NCBI RefSeq assembly: GCF_000379085.1
Contig: NZ_KB905378.1
Location: forward strand, 915,864-979,863
Reading direction: 5' to 3'
DNA length: 64,000 nucleotides
Source: Halomicrobium katesii DSM 19301
GTDB lineage: Archaea > Halobacteriota > Halobacteria > Halobacteriales > Haloarculaceae
Every line of letters starts with the position of its first letter. The first letter of the stretch is position 1. The position numbers were made by a program, and so were the translations under genes. Shown one piece after another: positions 26,207 through 35,567 of the stretch. A model generated the notes under the pieces. That model was given only the letters and a program-made list of their open reading frames with translations. It did no database searches and was not told the origin of the DNA.

Positions 26207-26947
26207 ATGCTCGACGTACAGACCTGTCTGGTGACCGGCTCCTCTCGCGGGATCGGACGCGGGATCGCCACGGACGTGGCGGCCCACGGAGCGACCGTGG
26301 TCGTCAACTACCGCTCCTCGGAACGAGCGGCCGAGGCGGTCGTCGACGAGATCGAGGCCGACGGCGGCGAGGCGGTCGCTGTTCGGGGAGACGTGTCGTC
26401 GTACGACGCCGTCGAACGGCTGCACACGAGGATCCACGACGCCGTCGGCCCGGTCGACGTGGTCGTCAACAACGCCGGGATCACGGTCGACCGGACCTTC
26501 GGGGAGATGACCCGCGAGGACTGGGAGGCCGTCATCGACGTGAACCTCGGGGGCGTGTTCAACGTCAGCCACTGCTTCTACGACGACATCCGCGAGGCCG
26601 AGGACGGCCGTCTGATCAACGTCTCCTCTGTCGTCGGCCAGCAGGGCAACTACGGGCAGGCCAACTACGCGGCGGCCAAGTCCGGCCTGTTCGGGTTCAC
26701 CCGGACGCTGGCCCTGGAGATGGCAGCCACCGGATCGACGGCCAACTGCGTCGCGCCGGGGTTCGTCGCGACGGACATGCTCGACGAGGTCCCCCAGCGC
26801 GTCCAGGAGCGGCTCCTCCAGCGGATTCCGCTGGATCGGTTCGCGACGATCGAGGACATCGCCCCCGTCGTGCGCTTCCTCGCCAGCCCGGAGTCGCGCT
26901 ACATGACCGGGCAGGTGATCGGCGTCAACGGCGGGATGGACTGGTAG
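26207..26947 (+). CDS. phaB: Acetoacetyl-CoA reductase, short-chain dehydrogenase
   Basis: A 246-residue SDR with cofactor loop TGSSRGIGRGIA, NNAG motif, catalytic Ser in INVSSVVGQQGNYGQANYAA, and Tyr-x3-Lys (YAAAK). The Val-Asn-Tyr-Arg-Ser stretch after beta-2 fits NADPH preference. Placed 85 bp after phaC, it most likely makes (R)-3-hydroxybutyryl-CoA for PHA. FabG-like 3-oxoacyl reductase activity is the alternative. Preceded by gaactggatgatATG; transcription could be shared with phaC or separate. Confidence 0.9.
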   Translation: MLDVQTCLVTGSSRGIGRGIATDVAAHGATVVVNYRSSERAAEAVVDEIEADGGEAVAVRGDVSSYDAVERLHTRIHDAVGPVDVVVNNAGITVDRTFGEMTREDWEAVIDVNLGGVFNVSHCFYDDIREAEDGRLINVSSVVGQQGNYGQANYAAAKSGLFGFTRTLALEMAATGSTANCVAPGFVATDMLDEVPQRVQERLLQRIPLDRFATIEDIAPVVRFLASPESRYMTGQVIGVNGGMDW

Positions 26948-27002
26948 CACCTCGACGGAACGATCACCGAATTTATTCGCCCCCGCGTGATAGGGACGGG
27001 CG

Positions 27003-28088
27003 ATGCAACCGCTCCACGCGCGCTACCCGTTCCTGCAGTCTGCTCGCGACGCCGTCGAGGAAGCGGCGGTCGACCTGGGCGAGGTCGTCGCCACCGACGA
27101 GGTCGTCGTCGAGCGCGCCCGCGAGCGCGTCGAGTGGGCGATCACCGACGGGAGCGTGGGCGATCCCCACCGACGCACGCGCGTGGAACTGCTGTCGTAT
27201 CCGGTCGCGCGCGTGCTCGTTTCGCTCGTGGACACGCCGGTCTGTACGCGCAAGTACGCACAGGCCGAGGCCGAGGCCGCTCGCGAGCGGTTCGTCGAGG
27301 AGTTTACCGCCGACGACTCCTTTAGCTACGGCGACAGCGAGTCGTTGTCGCTGTCGGCGCTGCTCGCGGAGTTCGACCTCACCGCCGCCGTCCACGAGAC
27401 CGCGGACCGCTACCGGATCGACGTGGGGACGTACCTCGAACTGGCGGCCGACCAGTGGGGCGACGAGTGGCGACTGGTCAACCGGGCGCTGACCGACGGC
27501 GAGGTGCCGGTGACGACCGAGGAGCTCCACACGCTGCTCAAGCAGGCGATCCGTCACCGGATCGACGACGGCCTGCCCTTCGAGGTGCCGGACGCCATCG
27601 CGGACGAACTCGACGCGGAAGTCGAGTCGATCCAGACGACGCTGTCGGATCTCGATCTGACTCGCGAGATCGACACGGTCGTTCCCGACCTGTTCCCGCC
27701 CTGCATGCAGCATCTCCTCGACGCGGTCCAGAAGGGCGAGCACCTGGAGCACCACTCGCGGTTCGCTCTGGCGGCCTTCCTGACCTCGATCGGGATGACG
27801 ACCGACGAGATCGTCGAGCTGTTCCAGGTCAACCCCGGCTTCGGCGAGGAAGCGACGCGCTATCAGGTCGATCACATCCGCGGTGACACGAGTCCCACGG
27901 AGTACTCGACGCCCTCGTGTGCGACGATGCAGTCCTACGGCGACTGCAAGGGGAAAGACGACATCTGCGAGGACGAGATCAACGAGTCACATCCGCTGAA
28001 CTACTACGAATACCGGCTCGACGAGACCGACGACGAGGAGGTCGAAGACTGGCGCGAGAACGAGGACGAAGACGACAGTGAGGCCTGA
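27003..28088 (+). CDS. priL: DNA primase large subunit PriL
   Basis: Regulatory iron-sulfur subunit of the archaeal/eukaryotic primase that helps PriS make RNA primers. 361 residues. The four Fe-S cysteines are visible: one in PPCMQHLLDA (about 236), then PSCATMQ (about 303), YGDC (about 311) and DDICED (about 320). The N-terminal helical domain and a very acidic C-terminus (from 340) are typical of haloarchaeal PriL. Preceded by an AT-rich gaatttattcgc about 30 bp before the ATG. PriS is not in this window. Confidence 0.95.
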   Translation: MQPLHARYPFLQSARDAVEEAAVDLGEVVATDEVVVERARERVEWAITDGSVGDPHRRTRVELLSYPVARVLVSLVDTPVCTRKYAQAEAEAARERFVEEFTADDSFSYGDSESLSLSALLAEFDLTAAVHETADRYRIDVGTYLELAADQWGDEWRLVNRALTDGEVPVTTEELHTLLKQAIRHRIDDGLPFEVPDAIADELDAEVESIQTTLSDLDLTREIDTVVPDLFPPCMQHLLDAVQKGEHLEHHSRFALAAFLTSIGMTTDEIVELFQVNPGFGEEATRYQVDHIRGDTSPTEYSTPSCATMQSYGDCKGKDDICEDEINESHPLNYYEYRLDETDDEEVEDWRENEDEDDSEA

Positions 28089-28106
28089 CGACGCGTCCGA
28101 CGACGT

Positions 28107-28316
28107 TCAGAACTCCCGCCGCTCCAGGAAGAGGCCGGCCGCCAGCATGACCACGACGAACGCCGCGATGGCTGCCACGAGCGCGATGCCACCCTCCTGC
28201 GTGAGGTCGCCGTTCGTTCCGTAGTTCGTACTCACGACGACCGTACCGGCGATGAACAGCAAGACGGCGACGGCCGACAGCGCGATCTGCGTGACCGTCT
28301 CCCGATCGAGGGACAT
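28107..28316 (-). CDS. Small two-helix membrane protein
   Basis: A 69-residue protein: MSLDRETVTQIALSAVAVLLF starts the first membrane helix (about 8-28), then a polar loop (YGTNGDLTQEGG) and a second helix (42-63). It ends in a charged ERREF tail. Convergent with priL. Short hypothetical of a type widespread in haloarchaea; role unknown. The longer start at 28343 is less likely, since those residues are Pro/Arg-rich. Confidence 0.65.
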   Translation of the reverse strand: MSLDRETVTQIALSAVAVLLFIAGTVVVSTNYGTNGDLTQEGGIALVAAIAAFVVVMLAAGLFLERREF

Positions 28317-28371
28317 GCTCGTCCGTATCCCCGGGGCCGGCAAAAGCGCTTCGAAGCCCGCGCCCCCCGGC

Positions 28372-29004
28372 TCACAGCTCCTTGACGACCGTCGCCGGAT
28401 TGCCGGCCACGACCACGTCTGACGGTACGTCGTCGGTGACGACGGCTCCGGCGGCCACGACCGCGCGGTCCCCGACGCTCACTCCCGGCGTCAGGACGGC
28501 CCGGCCGCCCATCCAGACGTGATCGCCGACGGTCACGGGCTCACCCATCTCCAGTCCGGCAGCACGTTCCTCGGCGTCGAGTGGATGCGTCGCCGTGTAG
28601 ACGTGGACCCCGGGACCGAGCGGACAGTGCTCGCCGAACGTGATCTCACACACGTCCAGGAAGACGCAGTCGAACTTCGCGTAGAAGCCGTCGCCGACGT
28701 GGACGTTGCAGCCGTATCACAGCGCAGCGGTGGCTCGACCGTCGCCTCGCCGACCGTCCCGAACAGCTCGTCGAGTAGTTCCCGACGGCGTTCCCGTACG
28801 TCGGGCGGCGTCTCGTTGTACGCACTGGTCAGTTCGTCGGCTCGGCTGCGTCCGGCGACTATAGTAACAATTGAAACGATTTACACACCGATCGCACTGC
28901 AGTCGTGCGATCGGGTGTGCATTGATTTTCAATGGCTACTATAGCTCCGGATCGCTGGGATCGTAGGCGTCCCCGGCGAGCATCTTCTCTAACTCCGACG
29001 GCAT
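28372..29004 (-). pseudogene. maa: maa: maltose O-acetyltransferase-like gene, interrupted and frameshifted
   Basis: Three pieces of one hexapeptide-repeat acetyltransferase. The N-terminus (MPSELEKMLAGDAYDPSDPEL) starts at ATG 29004, which overlaps the stop of the upstream ribbon-helix-helix gene. An F3 element then intervenes (28862-28941). The frame resumes with VAGRSRADELTSAYNETPPD through FGTVGEATVEPP. At about 28712 one T is missing (tgatacggctgc for tgattacggctgc), shifting the frame. The C-terminal hexapeptide part (28372-28653 and just upstream) is intact: [21 protein letters not shown] broken CoA-dependent sugar/nodulation-type acetyltransferase. Confidence 0.88.
28862..28941. mobile_element. 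F3 palindromic element inserted in maa
   Basis: 80 bp, ends TAGTAACAATTGAAA / TTTCAATGGCTACTA, with TA on both sides (28860-28861 and 28942-28943). Removing the element and one TA restores GAG-CTA-GTC-GCC (Glu-Leu-Val-Ala) across the junction. That is direct evidence of insertion with TA duplication, the pattern of mariner/IS630-type transposition. Confidence 0.92.
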
Positions 29005-29180
29005 CAGTACTCGTCGTCCAGTCGACCCTCTCGCTCGTCGATCTCGTCTAAGATGTCCAGCGTCTTGCGAACGGACGCCCGGATCGCCTCGCTGCGGTTG
29101 ACGAACTTCCCCTCGTCGCCGACGTGCTTGTCCAGGTCGTCCAGTAGCTCCGCGGGCACTTCCACGCTGATCTTGGGCAT
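29004..29180 (-). CDS. Ribbon-helix-helix (CopG-like) DNA-binding protein
   Basis: A 58-residue protein with a classical RHH fold: strand PKISVEVPAELLDDLDKHV, then FVNRSEAIRASVRKTLDIL. This is a likely repressor acting as a dimer. Its TGA stop (29004-29006) overlaps the ATG of maa by one base, so the two were translationally coupled and it may have controlled maa. Start MPKISVEV (ATG 29180) is chosen over an upstream in-frame ATG at 29207, which would place non-family residues before the beta strand. Confidence 0.85.
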   Translation of the reverse strand: MPKISVEVPAELLDDLDKHVGDEGKFVNRSEAIRASVRKTLDILDEIDEREGRLDDEY

Positions 29181-29267
29181 AGCTAGGGTAGGGACGCCGC
29201 CGCACATAAAAACAGGTTTCCGGTCCGGCCCACCACGAGCGTGTCGAGCGTCCCGCGTCGGCGATCA

Positions 29268-29281
29268 TACTGCCGGCAGTG
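29268..29281. mobile_element. Collapsed F1 remnant at the tatCt stop codon
   Basis: TACTGCCGGCAGTG is the two F1 termini fused on their shared GCCGGC core. TCA stands on both sides (29265-29267; 29282-29284, the latter being the tatCt stop TGA on the minus strand). Looks like an internal deletion by palindrome loss. Confidence 0.65.
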
Positions 29282-31444
29282 TCAGTCTGCCGGCTCAGCA
29301 CCCTCGGGTGCCCGTCTGCCACCGAGGGTGTAGAGCCACAGCACCCCGAGACCGACGAGGAAGGCGATCGTCACCGGAATCGAGACGAGGAACATCGTGA
29401 AGATGCCCTTCGGCGAGAACAGGGCTCCGGCGACGAACACCCCGAGCGTGACGGTTCGCCAGCGGTCCTGGACCGACTGGAAGGTGATGATGTTCCCGCG
29501 GTGGAACAGCAACATCGTCACCGGAATCTCGAACAACAGTCCGATCCCGACCGTCAGCGCGAGCACGAGCCAGCCGAACTTGGCGACGCGGTAGGAGATG
29601 ATCATCCCCGACTGGAGCACGTCGAAGGCCAGCCAGGAGATCACCGTCGGTGCGACGTAGGTGAACCCGACGAGGCTCCCGCCGACCATCGACGCGATGA
29701 CGGTCCCGCTCCAGATCCCGAGCACGCCACGCTGACCGCCGACGAAGCCCCGCTCTTTCAGCGCCGGCCAGGCGAAGTAGACGATCAGCGGTAACACCGA
29801 CACCGCGCCCAGGATCGCGGAGAACTTCACGATGAAGATCAGGTGCTCGACCGGGTGGAGGTTGACGAACGTCACGTCGGCCCGCATCGACGGCGGGAGG
29901 TTGCTGACGAACGTGTTCCGGATGTCGCCGATGCCACCGGAGTACAGGAAGACGAAGGCGGCCCCGGAGATCGCCATGAACGTGCCGACGAACCAGATCG
30001 CCTTCGAGGTCAGCGAGTCGAGGATGAAGGCGATGTCGTGGTAGTAGCCGCCGATGTCGTCCTCGGTGGTCTCCTCCTCGGTGAAGGCGTTCATCACGCC
30101 GGCCGTCGTCGAGGTGACCACGTCGGCGTCGTCCTCGCCGTCGTCCTCGGCCGCCTCGCCCGTGCCCGCCATCGTGTCCTGGGCGAAGTCCCAGCGGCCC
30201 AGGATCGCCTCGGCCTTGTCCGGGTTCCCGTCGTCCATCGCCGACTGGGCCAGTTCGAGCGCCTCCTGCTCTTCCATCTCCTGGAACCGCTGGACCGGGG
30301 CGCTCCGGACGGCACCGGCGCTCAGCGGTTCGATGTCGATAGCCGTCGGATCGCCGTAGTTGCCCGCCTCGGCGGCCGCCACGTCGAGGGCCTGGATCAT
30401 GTAGTAGTACAGGACGACGACCGCGGCCACCAGTCCGAACACGGCCGCGATGGCGATCGCGGTCGTCTCCGTTCCCAGTCCGAGCAGGTCCGGGCGTGCG
30501 ATGTCGCCCGTGAGCCGGTCGGAGGGGAACCACGCCGCGAACGCCCGGATGTACTGGAACGCGGGCGTCGCCAGCAGGTAGTACACCGCGCCGCCGGCCA
30601 CGACCGCCCCGGCGGCGAGCTTGTTCCAGCGCGTGCGCGCGACGTTGGCGGTACCGACCTCCTCGCCGGCCCGCTTTGTCAACACCAGTATCTTCGAGAT
30701 GCCGAGGCTGACGACGTACAGCCCGACGAGCGGCAGCGCCCACATCACCTGCGTGAACGGGTCCGGCGGCGAGAACAGCGCACCGAACCCGAAGATCAGG
30801 ACCACCGCGACCCGCCAGCGGTCGCGGAACGTCTCGTAGGGGACGATGCCGGTGTAGCTCAGCGAACTCATAAACAGCGGGAGCTGGGCCGCCAATCCGA
30901 ACGAGAAGCCAAGCAGCGCGACGAACCCGACCCACTTCGTGATCGAGTAGTCCGGCCGGAAGCCGGCGGCGTCGGCGTTTTCGGCCAGGAAGTCGAACAT
31001 CAGCGGGAAAAAGAGGTTATAGGAGTAGAGGATCCCGCCGACGAACAGACCAATCGCGATCAACAGCAGACTCCAGAGCTTCCACAGTGGCACCCTGTCG
31101 GCGGGCCACAGATCGCGTTCGCGCAGCGCGTCGCGGCTGTAGTAGATCAGGAAGGGGAGCGCGAGGAGAATGCCGATGACCGCCCCGATTTTCACCTGCA
31201 AGAGGATCACGTCGAAGGGCGTGACGGCGACGATGTCGGCCTCTTCGGCGGTCCGTTCGATCATGTCCGCCTTCAGCCGATCCCACAGGAACTCCTGGAG
31301 CGCGTAGATCGTTCCGACGAGGCCGACGACCCAGACGATGAACACCTTCTGGAGGTGTTTTTGCGCGGCCCTGAGCATCGAGCCCACCGTCTCGCGGCCG
31401 CTCTGAACAGACTGCATCGTGTCTTCGTCGAGCCCCGTAGACAT
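29282..31444 (-). CDS. tatCt: TatCt, double-length haloarchaeal Tat translocase subunit
   Basis: Membrane core of the twin-arginine translocase that exports folded proteins, the main secretion route in haloarchaea. 720 residues hold two TatC units: the first at about 20-280 (LQKVFIVWVVGLVGTIYA ... FRDRWRVAVVLIFGFGALFSPPDP), and a second at about 450-715 (VQDRWRTVTLGVFVAGALFSPKG). Extra membrane helices and an acidic cytoplasmic linker lie between. This tandem-fused form is specific to haloarchaea. I start at MSTGLDEDTMQ (ATG 31444), as known homologues do; an in-frame ATG at 31486 would add 14 residues. It is divergent from tatCo. Confidence 0.93.
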   Translation of the reverse strand: MSTGLDEDTMQSVQSGRETVGSMLRAAQKHLQKVFIVWVVGLVGTIYALQEFLWDRLKADMIERTAEEADIVAVTPFDVILLQVKIGAVIGILLALPFLIYYSRDALRERDLWPADRVPLWKLWSLLLIAIGLFVGGILYSYNLFFPLMFDFLAENADAAGFRPDYSITKWVGFVALLGFSFGLAAQLPLFMSSLSYTGIVPYETFRDRWRVAVVLIFGFGALFSPPDPFTQVMWALPLVGLYVVSLGISKILVLTKRAGEEVGTANVARTRWNKLAAGAVVAGGAVYYLLATPAFQYIRAFAAWFPSDRLTGDIARPDLLGLGTETTAIAIAAVFGLVAAVVVLYYYMIQALDVAAAEAGNYGDPTAIDIEPLSAGAVRSAPVQRFQEMEEQEALELAQSAMDDGNPDKAEAILGRWDFAQDTMAGTGEAAEDDGEDDADVVTSTTAGVMNAFTEEETTEDDIGGYYHDIAFILDSLTSKAIWFVGTFMAISGAAFVFLYSGGIGDIRNTFVSNLPPSMRADVTFVNLHPVEHLIFIVKFSAILGAVSVLPLIVYFAWPALKERGFVGGQRGVLGIWSGTVIASMVGGSLVGFTYVAPTVISWLAFDVLQSGMIISYRVAKFGWLVLALTVGIGLLFEIPVTMLLFHRGNIITFQSVQDRWRTVTLGVFVAGALFSPKGIFTMFLVSIPVTIAFLVGLGVLWLYTLGGRRAPEGAEPAD

Positions 31445-31554
31445 CTGGTCGGAGACTTGCCGACTCTGCGTTATCAATTTGTTCATCGCGCGAACGCTCC
31501 CGCCGGGACTGCGAAAAGAAAGTTTACAACAACGAGCAGCCAAGGGGGCCACAG

Positions 31555-33351
31555 ATGGGCGACCGCGACGGCGACGACGAGCGAGCCAGCGAGGAGCCGG
31601 GCGACTCCCACTCGGAGGAGTCCCCGGCCGACGAGCAGCAGGTACCCTCGTCGACCGCCGTCGACGCGAAAGCCGACGACGCGTCCGACGCGACGGAGGA
31701 CTCGGTGGAGGACTCGGCGGACGACCCGGAAGACGAAGACGGAGCCCCCGACTCGGACGACGATCCACAGGAGTGGTGGAAAGACCACGACCCAGAGAAC
31801 GAAGTCGACGAGTCCGGCGACGACGAGGAGCTGTCGCCGGCCGCCCGCCGAGATCAGACGCAGGCACGCGGCGACGCCCGCCGGGCCGACGAGGCCGACG
31901 ATTCGTCGGACGCCGACGATTCCGAGGACAGTGGGGCGGACGCAGACGACTCGTCGGACGCCGACGACGGTGATGCCGACGACTCGGAGGAGCCAAAACA
32001 GGTCCACGCTCCCGGACCGACGCCGAAGGGGGGCGGTACTGCCGCCAGTGCGACGGCGCGGCCGACGCGCGATCGTGAACCGCCGTCGCCGCCGGACGAC
32101 GTCGGGCAGTCGACGGCTCCCGACGACGAGGAGATGCCCCTGACCGAACACGTCGAGGAGATGGCGTTGCGGTTCCTGGCGGTCGGACTCGTCATGTTCG
32201 GCGTCGCCGGGATCGTCGTGTTCTACGCCAACGACCTGATCAACTTCCTGTGGTACTCGTTCCTGGGCGACGCGGCGCTCTGTCCCGGCCCGGACTGCGG
32301 CGTCAAGCCCCGCGTCTACCACCCGCTCTCGCTGGTGCTCGCGCGCCTGAAGGTGTCGACGCTGGTCGGGCTGATCATCGCGCTCCCGGTCGGCGTCTAC
32401 CAGACCTATCGGTTCATGCGCCCCGGCCTCTACCCTCGCGAGCGACGCTACTACCTCGCGGCCGTGCCCACGAGCCTCGTACTGGCCGTCGTCGGCGTCG
32501 GATTCGCGTACTTCGCCGTGCTTCCCTCGCTCTTTGCTTACTTCACCGAGTACAGCGAACAGGCGGCGACGACGGCGTTCGGACTGACCGAGACGTTCAA
32601 CCTCATGGTCCTGATGCTCGGGTTCTTCGCGCTGGTCTTCCAGATCCCGCTGCTGGTGATGCTGGCGATCATGATGGGCGTGACGACTCGCCAGTGGCTC
32701 GAAGACCGCCGGCTGTACTTCTGGGGTGGCTTCGCCGCCGTCGCCTTCCTCTTTAGCCCGGACCCGACCGGGATGGCACCGCTGATCGTCGCGGTGACGA
32801 TGATCGTCCTGTTCGAGGGGACGCTGACCCTGCTTCGCTGGACCGGCACCGGGTCACCGATCCCGACGGCCGAGGAGGCCGCCGACCGCCGGCCGGCCGC
32901 CTACCTCGCCGCGGCGCTGGGCGGGTACGTCGCCAGCAGCGGCCCGATCCCGCCGGGCTACTACGACGCGCTGCCACAGGTCGTGATCGACCAACTCGCG
33001 AGTTCGGGTGGGCCGATCGCGACCCCGGCGATCATCGCGGGCGCGCTGATCGCGCTGTTCGAGATCGGAGCCTTCCTGCTCCGGCGCTACGGCCGCTCGC
33101 GGCGGGCGCTCAAGGCACGGCTCGCGGTCGAAGACGCCCGGATTCCCGTCTGGCTCGGTGCGGTCGTCGTCGGCTACTTCGGGAGCCCGACGCCGACGCT
33201 CGTCACCGCCGCTCGCGATCTGGCCCTGTCGCCGACGCGGGCGGCGCTGGTCGGTGTCGGACTGGTGGTCCTGTACGAACTGTTCGTCGCCGTGCTTCGC
33301 TGGCGTGAGGGCGACGACGACGCCCAGACGCCGACGACGGACGAGGCCTAG
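31555..33351 (+). CDS. tatCo: TatCo, haloarchaeal Tat translocase subunit with long acidic N-terminus
   Basis: Second TatC of the haloarchaeal Tat system, 598 residues. The first 190 or so are a disordered Asp/Glu/Ser-rich tail. The TatC core follows (about 195-435): PLTEHVEEMALRFLAVGL (signal-peptide-binding glutamates), the FMRPGLYPRERRYY loop, then FSPDPTGMAP. A C-terminal extension of about 150 residues adds two or three more helices. Divergent from tatCt. Its stop overlaps the histidine kinase stop in the tetranucleotide CTAG (33348-33351). Confidence 0.93.
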   Translation: MGDRDGDDERASEEPGDSHSEESPADEQQVPSSTAVDAKADDASDATEDSVEDSADDPEDEDGAPDSDDDPQEWWKDHDPENEVDESGDDEELSPAARRDQTQARGDARRADEADDSSDADDSEDSGADADDSSDADDGDADDSEEPKQVHAPGPTPKGGGTAASATARPTRDREPPSPPDDVGQSTAPDDEEMPLTEHVEEMALRFLAVGLVMFGVAGIVVFYANDLINFLWYSFLGDAALCPGPDCGVKPRVYHPLSLVLARLKVSTLVGLIIALPVGVYQTYRFMRPGLYPRERRYYLAAVPTSLVLAVVGVGFAYFAVLPSLFAYFTEYSEQAATTAFGLTETFNLMVLMLGFFALVFQIPLLVMLAIMMGVTTRQWLEDRRLYFWGGFAAVAFLFSPDPTGMAPLIVAVTMIVLFEGTLTLLRWTGTGSPIPTAEEAADRRPAAYLAAALGGYVASSGPIPPGYYDALPQVVIDQLASSGGPIATPAIIAGALIALFEIGAFLLRRYGRSRRALKARLAVEDARIPVWLGAVVVGYFGSPTPTLVTAARDLALSPTRAALVGVGLVVLYELFVAVLRWREGDDDAQTPTTDEA

Positions 33352-34328
33352 GCGTCTTCGAGCGACGAGATTCCGGACACTTCGAACCGCGTCCCGGACG
33401 ATTCTCCCGCCGACTGCTGATCCGTGACCGCGATCGACCAGCCGTGTGCGTCGACGATCTCGGCGACGATCGCCAGCCCGAAGCCTGTCCCCTCGTCGCT
33501 CGTCGTGTACCCCCGCTCGAAGATCCGGTCGCGATCGGCCGGGCCGATCCCGTCGCCGTCGTCTGCGACGTAGAAGCCGTCGCCCTCGGGGAGGAGCCCG
33601 ACCGTGACGGTCACGTCGTCTGCGGCGTGGTCGACGGCGTTGACGAAGAGATTCGAGAGCAACCGGTCGAGCCGTCCGGGCGTGGTGGTGAGAGTCGCGT
33701 CGGCACGGACCCGAAGTCGTGCCCCGCCGGTGTCGATGCCCCGCCAGGCGTCTTCACACACAGACGCTAGCGACACCCGCTGGGGCTCGTCGACGGTGTC
33801 GCCCTGTCGCGCCAGGGTCAGGAGGTCGTCGATCAGGCGTTGCATCCGCTCGTGAGCGTCTGCGAGCCGATCGAGGTGGGACTCGTCGCCGGTCTCTCTG
33901 TACAGTTCGAGCTGCGTGATCGCGAGCTGGATCGGCGTCTGGAGGTCGTGTGAGATGCTGCTGGTGAGCGTGTCGAGCCGCTCGCTCTGGCGTCGCAGTT
34001 CTCCACGGCCGTCGACCGCTTCGGGACTGCCGTCGACGAGCGCGTCGACGTGGTCGGCGAGCGCCGCCGTGGGATCTCCGTCGACGGCGACGCGCTCGTC
34101 GACGACGCCGTCCGGGAGGTCGCTGGTCTCGGCGGCCAGCACCGTCACTGGGGCGTCTGCCAGGCGTGTCGCGTCTACTTCGCCGACGGGATCGACGACC
34201 ACGACGGACGTACGGGGGTCGTCGAGAACGCGTTCGTCGGGTGTCTCCACTGCGAGCACCGACCCGGTGACGGCACGCTCGAAGGCGAGACCTCGCTCCT
34301 GTGGACCGACGTAGACGACCGGGGGCAT
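33348..34328 (-). CDS. Sensor histidine kinase
   Basis: A 326-residue soluble kinase. An N-terminal receiver-like or GAF-less sensory region (about 1-105) lacks clear phospho-acceptor residues. The HisKA dimerisation domain carries the phosphorylated His in SSISHDLQTPIQLA (about 131). HATPase_c has an N-box (LFVNAVDHA), G1 (DDGDGIGP) and G2 (GTGFGLAI). No transmembrane helix, so it senses a cytoplasmic cue or acts through partners. No response regulator is adjacent. Orphan kinases like this are common in haloarchaea. Confidence 0.9.
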   Translation of the reverse strand: MPPVVYVGPQERGLAFERAVTGSVLAVETPDERVLDDPRTSVVVVDPVGEVDATRLADAPVTVLAAETSDLPDGVVDERVAVDGDPTAALADHVDALVDGSPEAVDGRGELRRQSERLDTLTSSISHDLQTPIQLAITQLELYRETGDESHLDRLADAHERMQRLIDDLLTLARQGDTVDEPQRVSLASVCEDAWRGIDTGGARLRVRADATLTTTPGRLDRLLSNLFVNAVDHAADDVTVTVGLLPEGDGFYVADDGDGIGPADRDRIFERGYTTSDEGTGFGLAIVAEIVDAHGWSIAVTDQQSAGESSGTRFEVSGISSLEDA

Positions 34329-34421
34329 ATCCTGTCCGAGGTGACGCCGGTGTTAAATGATTGGTGTTTTAATCTCGTATTTCTCTTGTAGGAAATATAA
34401 ACATCTCGGCGGGGCCGTCTC

Positions 34422-34499
34422 ACACTGTCGGCTGTATCTATCTGTGACCGGTTTCGCCGTCTCGGGGTGAACCTCGTCACGAAGTGACGACTACCGCTC
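34422..34499. mobile_element. Degenerate F1 element at the larE stop codon
   Basis: The segment begins ACACTGTCGGCTGTA, keeps the atctgtgac and tttcgcc parts of F1, and ends directly before TCA at 34500-34502, the larE stop codon (TGA) on the minus strand. A TCA also precedes it (34419-34421). Both arms have many substitutions, so this is an old copy. Confidence 0.5.
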
Positions 34500-35369
34500 T
34501 CACTCCCCGGTCGGGTACTCCGTCGAGAACACGTCTTCGACGACGGCGTCGTCCTCGGGCTCGTCGTCGGGACTCACGCTCCCGGTCTGGTAGCCGTGGA
34601 GATCCAGCGTCACGTGGTCGAAGCCGAGATCAGCGACGTGGTCGCGGGCGGCCCGGACGAAGTCGAGATCCAGCGCCACGTCGAGTTCGTCGTCGCCGAC
34701 CTCGATGCGAGCGAGCCCGTCGTGGTCGCGCACGCGGAACTGCTCGAAACCCCACGTCCGCAGGAGCTGCTCGGCCTTTTCGACGCGAGAGAGCCGGTCC
34801 TCGGTCACTTCCAGTCCCGTGGGGATACGGGAGGAGAGACAGGCCATCGAGGGCTTGTCGGCAACGGACAGGTCGTACTCGCGAGCGATCTCGCGGACCT
34901 CTTCTTTGGTGATGTCGTGTTCCAGCAGCGGCGAGTAGGCGTTCAGTTCCTCGACGGCCCGGAGGCCGGGACGGTGTCCCTCGCCCGGGTCCGAGGCGTT
35001 GGTGCCGTCACAGACCACGTCGATGCCCAGCCGGCGGGCCTCGTCGTACATCGCCGAGAGGCGCATCGAACGGCAGTGATAGCACCGTTCGTCGTCGTTG
35101 GCGACGAACGCCTCGCTGTCGAGTTCGCTGAACTCGACGATCTCGTGGCGGATGCCGATCTCGTCGGCGACGCGGTTGGCGTCGACAAGCTCGGCTTCGG
35201 GGAGCGTCTCGCTCTTTGCGGTACAGGCGACGGCGTCGTCGCCCAGCGCGTCGTGGGCGAGTGCAGCGACGACGCTGGAGTCGACGCCACCCGAGAAGGC
35301 GATCAGGACGCCCTCTCGGTCGGCCAGATCGGCCCGTGCGGCGTCGAGCTTGGTCTCGACGGCAGTCAT
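34500..35369 (-). CDS. larE: LarE-type ATP-dependent sulfur transferase
   Basis: A 289-residue PP-loop enzyme: FSGGVDSSVVAALA near residue 25, and the sacrificial-cysteine-region signature CYHCRSMRLSAMYD. The later CLSSRIPTGLEVT also matches the LarE/ATP-pyrophosphatase family. LarE adds sulfur to the nickel-pincer nucleotide of lactate racemase-like enzymes; LarB and LarC are not in this window. Start at ATG 35369 (MTAVETKLD) rather than the in-frame ATG at 35396. Its stop codon is flanked by an old F1 element. Confidence 0.9.
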   Translation of the reverse strand: MTAVETKLDAARADLADREGVLIAFSGGVDSSVVAALAHDALGDDAVACTAKSETLPEAELVDANRVADEIGIRHEIVEFSELDSEAFVANDDERCYHCRSMRLSAMYDEARRLGIDVVCDGTNASDPGEGHRPGLRAVEELNAYSPLLEHDITKEEVREIAREYDLSVADKPSMACLSSRIPTGLEVTEDRLSRVEKAEQLLRTWGFEQFRVRDHDGLARIEVGDDELDVALDLDFVRAARDHVADLGFDHVTLDLHGYQTGSVSPDDEPEDDAVVEDVFSTEYPTGE

Positions 35370-35567
35370 GCACTGTCGTTCGGTGCGGACGGGCAAAAGC
35401 CCGTTGCGTTAGCCGTTCACAGGGTCGATCGCTGACACGATCGAAGGCGGCTCCGCCGACGCTTCGGTGGGACCCTCACGGCGGCGGGTGAGACGCTCGC
35501 CTCGGTCGCCGGGACGCCGACCGACCGGACCGACTCATTTATGAGCGACCACACCGCCTAGGGGAGC

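Noticed and set aside
29843-32143. 766-codon plus-strand ORF
   Set aside because: Antisense to tatCt for most of its length and then out of frame with tatCo; not a gene.
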